From Kibdelosporangium persicum (lineage in GTDB: Bacteria; Actinomycetota; Actinomycetes; Mycobacteriales; Pseudonocardiaceae), in contig NZ_JAAATY010000002.1 in NCBI RefSeq assembly GCF_013280595.1, positions 124,001-188,000 on the forward strand: a stretch of 64,000 bases of DNA, written 5' to 3'. Below are positions 60,274 to 64,000 of the stretch, in pieces. Position 1 is the first letter of the stretch, and every line of letters starts with the position of its first letter. Both the position numbers and the translations under genes were made by a program. Below the pieces are notes generated by a model. It made no database searches, had not been told where the DNA came from, and worked only from the letters and a program-made list of their open reading frames with translations.

Positions 60274-62522
60274 GTCCCCTCCTCGATCAGACCGCGCACC
60301 CGCTCCGCGGTCATCGGCAAGCGCCCCACCGAGCCGGTGAGGCCCAGCGCGTCCCTGATCGCCCCCGCGATCACCGCGCCTGCCGCGGTCAGTCCTCCCT
60401 CACCGGCCCCCTTCACCCCAAGGGGATTGCCCGGCGCCGGAGCGTCCTGGGCCACCAGGACGTCGATCCGCGGCACCTCGGCCGCGGTCGGCATCAGGTA
60501 GTCCATGAACGTCACCGCCTGTGGTTGTCCGGCCTCGTCATACCGGAACTCCTCCAGCAAAGCGCCCCCCACCCCCTGAGCGACACCACCGAGTAGCTGA
60601 CCTTCGACCAATGTCGGGTTGATCGCCCGGCCGACCTCGTACGCCACCAGGTAGCGCAGCACTTCGACGTGTCCCGTGCCGGTGTCGACGTCCACGAGCG
60701 CGACGTGCACACCGTACGGGTACGTCATGTGCTCGACCTCGAACCTGCGTCGCGCGGTCAGCCCGGCCGGTTCGTCGGGCCCCAGGTAAGGGCTACCCGG
60801 GCGGCATGCCTTCGCAACATCGGCATAGGAGACGCTCGAACCGGGTGCGCCGCGCACTCCGATCATCCCGGCCTTGATCTCCAGGTCCTCCTCGGCGACC
60901 TCGAGCATCCGCGATGCCATCCGGACGGCACGTTCCCGGACAGCCACCGCGGCCCGGTGCACCGCGCTGCCGCCGACGACGGTGGAACGGGACGCCCAGG
61001 ACCCGCCGCCGAAGGGCTGCAACACCGTGTCACCGTTGATCACCGTCACCACAGCGGGGTCGATGTCCAGCGCGTCCGCGGTGACCTGCGCGAGGATCGT
61101 CTCGATCCCTTGGCCGAGCGAGGTTCCGCCGGAGTGCACCCGCACGGCACCGGACGTGGACACCGTGACGTCGGCCGTCTCCTGCGGACCGAGGCCGCTC
61201 TTCTCCAGGAACATCGCGACCCCGAGCCCGGCCGCGTGGCCCTGCGCCCTCAGCGATTCCAGGCGCGACAGATAGCCGAGCCGGTCGGCCTCGACCATCG
61301 CCTTGTCCAGTAGCCCCGGGTAGTCGCCGGAGTCGAGCACGACGTCCGTGCCGAGTGTGCTCATCGCCCTGGTGTGCGGCAGTTCGTCCGCGGTGAGCAG
61401 GTTCTTGCGGCGCAGTTCCACGCGGTCGATGCCGAGCTGGTCAGCGGCGACGTCAAGCAGCTGCTCGCGAACCGAAGTGCCCTCGAAACGGCCGGGTGCG
61501 CGGTACGTGCCGCACGGGGTCTTGTTGGTCAGCATGACCCGGACGCGGCCGTGGAAGGCCGGAACTCGATACGGGCCAGGCAACATCGCCAAGGTCAGCT
61601 CGGGCACGATGATCCCGTGCGTCCTGGCGTACGCGCCGTTGTCGTGCAGCACGTCGTCCTTCAGGCCCAGCAACGTCCCCTCGTTGTCGAAGGCGGCCGA
61701 GATCACGTGTTTCTGCTGACGGGAGTGGTTCACCGCGACCAGGTGCTCGGCCCGGTCCTCGACCCACTTGACCGGGCGGCGCAGTGTCCACGCCAGCCAC
61801 GGCACCAGGAAGTCCTCAGGGTAGAACTCCCCACGCACACCGAATCCGCCGCCGGCGTCCATCGCGTGCACGTGGATCAGGTTCTCGTCGATGCCGAGCA
61901 TCGTGGCCAGCACGTCCCGGTTGAACACCGGCACCTTGGTCATGCCGAAGATCTGCAACGCGCCGGACGCCGGGTCCACATCGGCCAGCAACGCCCGTGG
62001 TTCCAAGGGGACCGCGCTGTGCCTGCCGACCTCGAACTCGATCCGTACGACGTGGCCGGCCTCGCCGAACGCGGCTTCGACGTCGCCGTACCCGAGTTCG
62101 AACTCCGCGGCCTGTGTGCCGTCCGCGGTGTCCACTGTGACCGGTAGTTCCTCGATGTCGACCTGGACGAGTTCGGCCAGGTCTTCGGCTTCGTACGGGT
62201 CGTCCGCCAGCACGACGGCGACCGGTTCGCCGACGTACCGGACCTCGTCGGCGGCGAGCACGGGTTGCAGGTGGTCGTCCAGGTCGATGCCCTGGACCTT
62301 CAGGCGTACCGGGATTCGCACGCCCGGCGGCACGTCCTCGGCCGTGATGACGTGCGCACCTTCGGGTTTGCTGATGGAGACCAGCCGGCCGTGGGCCAAC
62401 GGCGAGCGCACCACGCGCATCCACAGCTGCCCCGGCCGGTCCTGGTCGTCCCCGAACCGGCCCAGACCACGCAGCAGCCGTGGATCCTCCTTGCGCGCCA
62501 GGCGCTCGCCGATCGATGTCAT
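60270..62522 (-). CDS. Xanthine-dehydrogenase-family molybdopterin-binding subunit (first)
   Basis: Catalytic large subunit of a molybdenum hydroxylase. 750 residues: Ald_Xan_dh_C domain (IGERLARKEDPRLLRGLGRF at 3; VRYVGEPVAVVLADDPYEAE near 100), Mo-binding domain 2 (GGGFGVRGEFYPEDFLVPWL near 232; GTYRAPGRFEGTSVREQLLD near 333) and the C-terminal GVKGAGEGGLTAAG with the catalytic Glu near 718. The active-site loop is not the AYxCSFR of CO dehydrogenase, so a xanthine/aldehyde/N-heterocycle-type substrate is more likely. ATGA overlaps on both sides. Confidence 0.92.
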   Translation of the reverse strand: MTSIGERLARKEDPRLLRGLGRFGDDQDRPGQLWMRVVRSPLAHGRLVSISKPEGAHVITAEDVPPGVRIPVRLKVQGIDLDDHLQPVLAADEVRYVGEPVAVVLADDPYEAEDLAELVQVDIEELPVTVDTADGTQAAEFELGYGDVEAAFGEAGHVVRIEFEVGRHSAVPLEPRALLADVDPASGALQIFGMTKVPVFNRDVLATMLGIDENLIHVHAMDAGGGFGVRGEFYPEDFLVPWLAWTLRRPVKWVEDRAEHLVAVNHSRQQKHVISAAFDNEGTLLGLKDDVLHDNGAYARTHGIIVPELTLAMLPGPYRVPAFHGRVRVMLTNKTPCGTYRAPGRFEGTSVREQLLDVAADQLGIDRVELRRKNLLTADELPHTRAMSTLGTDVVLDSGDYPGLLDKAMVEADRLGYLSRLESLRAQGHAAGLGVAMFLEKSGLGPQETADVTVSTSGAVRVHSGGTSLGQGIETILAQVTADALDIDPAVVTVINGDTVLQPFGGGSWASRSTVVGGSAVHRAAVAVRERAVRMASRMLEVAEEDLEIKAGMIGVRGAPGSSVSYADVAKACRPGSPYLGPDEPAGLTARRRFEVEHMTYPYGVHVALVDVDTGTGHVEVLRYLVAYEVGRAINPTLVEGQLLGGVAQGVGGALLEEFRYDEAGQPQAVTFMDYLMPTAAEVPRIDVLVAQDAPAPGNPLGVKGAGEGGLTAAGAVIAGAIRDALGLTGSVGRLPMTAERVRGLIEEGT

Positions 62523-62998
62523 CCCGCGCGCTCCTCGGCGACCTGCCGGACGGCTTCGACGATGCCCTGGTAGCCGGTGCACCGGCAGATGTTGGACGCC
62601 ATCACCTCGCGGACCTGCGCCTCGTCCGGCACACCGTCTTGTTCGGACAGGTACGCCTCGGACAGCATCAGGAAGCCCGGTGTGCAGAAGCCGCACTGCA
62701 AACCGTGGCAGCGGCTGAAGGCTTTCTGCAGGTCGGAGAGCTCCTCGCCGTCGGAGAGGCCTTCGACCGTGCGGACGTCACAGCCGTCCGCCTGAACGCC
62801 GAAGACCAAGCACGCGCGCACCGGCTGGCCGTCGAGCAGAACCGTGCAGGCGCCGCAGATCCCGTGTTCGCAGCCGATGTGCGTGCCGGTGTAGCCCAGG
62901 TCGTGCCGCAGCACGTCGGCGAGAGTCCGCCGTGATTCGACCACGATCTCGTGCTCTTCGCCGTTGACCGTCAACGCGATCAGGTGGATGTCCTTCAT
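62519..62998 (-). CDS. [2Fe-2S] subunit of molybdenum hydroxylase
   Basis: A 159-residue electron-transfer subunit with both clusters: the plant-type ferredoxin site CEHGICGACTVLLDGQPVRAC near 43-63 and the helical site CGFCTPGFLML and CRCTG near 102-142. VTVEGLSDG-type linker and NICRCTGYQGIVEAVRQV complete the CoxS family pattern. It is coupled by ATGA overlaps to the large-subunit genes on both sides, so one small subunit may serve both. No FAD (CoxM) subunit gene is visible in the window. Confidence 0.94.
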   Translation of the reverse strand: MKDIHLIALTVNGEEHEIVVESRRTLADVLRHDLGYTGTHIGCEHGICGACTVLLDGQPVRACLVFGVQADGCDVRTVEGLSDGEELSDLQKAFSRCHGLQCGFCTPGFLMLSEAYLSEQDGVPDEAQVREVMASNICRCTGYQGIVEAVRQVAEERAG

Positions 62999-64000
62999 GA
63001 CAGCACGTCCTCCGGCAGTACGGGAATGTGGTCGAACTCGATGCCCCGGTGCGCCAACGCGTCGTTGATCGCGTTGAGCACCGCGGCGGGCGCGCCGATC
63101 GTGCCGCCTTCCCCCATCCCCTTGGAACCGTTCTCGCTGAACTGCGAGGGCGTTTCCAGATGGTGGATCTCGATCGGGCAGATCTCGCCGGCGGTCGGCA
63201 CAAGATAGTCCATCAAGGTCGTACTGGTCGGCTGTCCTTCTTGGTCGAACGTGATCCGTTCGTAGAGTGCGGCCGCGATGCCTTGCGCGACGCCGCCGCG
63301 CACTTGGCCGTCCACTACCAACGGGTTGATGATGACGCCACAGTCTTCCACGACCATGAACTTGCGCGCACGGATCTCACCGGTTCCGGGGTCGACAGAA
63401 ACCAGCACGGCGTGACACGCATTGGAGAACGTACCCGGCGGATCAGCGCTTTCCCGTGCTTCCAGGCCATAACGGCATTCCTCGGGCAGCTGGTGGGTTT
63501 GGAAATGCACTATCCTGGCGAGTTCGCTGATCGGCAGGGAAACGTCCGGCACGCCGCGCACACCGGCCTCGCCCTGCGTCAACTCGACGTCGTCCTCGCC
63601 GACCTCCAGCAGGTGGGCGGCCACTTTCCGGAGCCTGCCCGCGACGGTGCCCGCGGCCTTGCGGGCCGCACCGCCGCCGATCACGATCGACCGGCTGCCG
63701 AAAGTACCCCAGCCGTACGAGGTCAGATCGGTGTCGCCTTGCCGCAGCCGCACCTGGTCGGGATGAATTCCCAGTTGGTCCGCGACGATTTGGGCGAACG
63801 TCGTTTCGTGCCCCTGCCCATGGCCGGATGTCCCGGTGGTCACGATGACCTCGCCGGACGGGTCCATCCGGACGTGTGCGGTGTCGTATCCCGGTGTCAT
63901 CCGCATTCGCCGCTGCGACATGGTGGGCGTGCCGTACGCGGTCCGTTCGGAGAAACACGAGAAGCCGATTCCGGCGAAAAGTCCTTGCTCACGCAAGCGG
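62995..64000 (-). CDS. Xanthine-dehydrogenase-family molybdopterin-binding subunit (second, partial)
   Basis: C-terminal part (about 335 residues) of a second large subunit; the gene continues past the right edge. Visible: MREQGLFAGIGFSCFSERTA, GTSGHGQGHETTFAQIVADQ (MPT-binding), YGWGTFGSRSIVIGGGAARK, VSVDPGTGEIRARKFMVVED, and the terminal NGSKGMGEGGTIGAPAAVLN with the catalytic Glu. It is paralogous to, but clearly different from, the first large subunit. It probably begins the visible operon large2-FeS-large1-gntR. Confidence 0.9.
   Translation of the reverse strand, partial: RLREQGLFAGIGFSCFSERTAYGTPTMSQRRMRMTPGYDTAHVRMDPSGEVIVTTGTSGHGQGHETTFAQIVADQLGIHPDQVRLRQGDTDLTSYGWGTFGSRSIVIGGGAARKAAGTVAGRLRKVAAHLLEVGEDDVELTQGEAGVRGVPDVSLPISELARIVHFQTHQLPEECRYGLEARESADPPGTFSNACHAVLVSVDPGTGEIRARKFMVVEDCGVIINPLVVDGQVRGGVAQGIAAALYERITFDQEGQPTSTTLMDYLVPTAGEICPIEIHHLETPSQFSENGSKGMGEGGTIGAPAAVLNAINDALAHRGIEFDHIPVLPEDVLS

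Overview
This is a 64 kb piece of a high-GC actinobacterial chromosome. ESX-type secreted-protein genes, an F420-type (LLM) oxidoreductase, HspR/HAIR heat-shock control, many GTG starts and many apparently leaderless promoters all point to the Pseudonocardiales (Kibdelosporangium/Lentzea/Amycolatopsis-like). That placement is inference; no rRNA or other marker gene is present. Gene order resembles the Mycobacterium tuberculosis Rv0350-Rv0385 neighbourhood (dnaK-grpE-dnaJ-hspR, purA, DUF3151, fba, DedA, GH76, RNA methyltransferase, pyrE, clpB, flavohaemoprotein), so most of the window is conserved core chromosome with accessory metabolic islands between the core genes.

Layout. 1-1.2 kb: end of an ESX-associated cluster. 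1.3-5.5 kb: purD and a TAXI-type TRAP transporter. 5.7-12.8 kb: GDPD, purA, a degenerate kinase-like protein, a quinone-reductase/TetR pair with a clear operator, a secreted HNH nuclease, DUF3151, fbaA. 12.8-22.9 kb: redox and stress genes (LLM, AKR, SDR, PPOX, YciI), an ECF-like sigma factor, nagA with a DasR-type dre site, a GlcD-like oxidase, a lipase/esterase, DedA, then a 160-bp MITE-like element inserted in the shared stop codons of dedA and a VOC gene. 23-28.4 kb: a frcBCAK-like sugar ABC operon with two kinases and a divergent LacI regulator whose operator is a perfect palindrome. 28.4-37.4 kb: SDR, GH76, TrmH-type methyltransferase, DUF2784, pyrE, scramblase-like protein, SDR, clpB. 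37.4-45.3 kb: a regulatory region upstream of clpB carrying one HAIR and a phased cluster of DnaA boxes, two MarR regulators, PNPOx and flavohaemoprotein, then the hspR-dnaJ-grpE-dnaK operon with two HAIR elements. 45.4-52 kb: DUF4097 lipoprotein, a GH65 phosphorylase/beta-phosphoglucomutase operon, a serine beta-lactamase-like enzyme, and an SMR efflux/TetR pair in which the TetR gene appears to start with CTG. 52-57.4 kb: etfD (beta-oxidation electron transfer), methyltransferase, Lpd-like flavoenzyme, CDF transporter. 57.4-64 kb: a GntR-controlled catabolic island (hydrolase, MFS importer, two molybdopterin large subunits sharing one [2Fe-2S] subunit), running off the right edge.

How the genes work together. 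The chaperone genes are tied together by HAIR sites (dnaK x2, clpB x1), and HspR is encoded in the dnaK operon. The sugar island combines import (binding protein, permease, ATPase), phosphorylation (PfkB and FrcK-like) and sensing (LacI). The right-hand island looks like uptake and molybdenum-dependent hydroxylation of a small, possibly heterocyclic or aromatic, substrate followed by hydrolysis, with GntR binding the divergent promoter. No tRNA, rRNA, CRISPR array, intact IS or prophage was seen. The most unusual signals are non-coding: the phased DnaA boxes, the stop-codon MITE, a 4 x 22-bp tandem repeat abutting clpB, and a 45-bp repeat shared by the two longest intergenic gaps.
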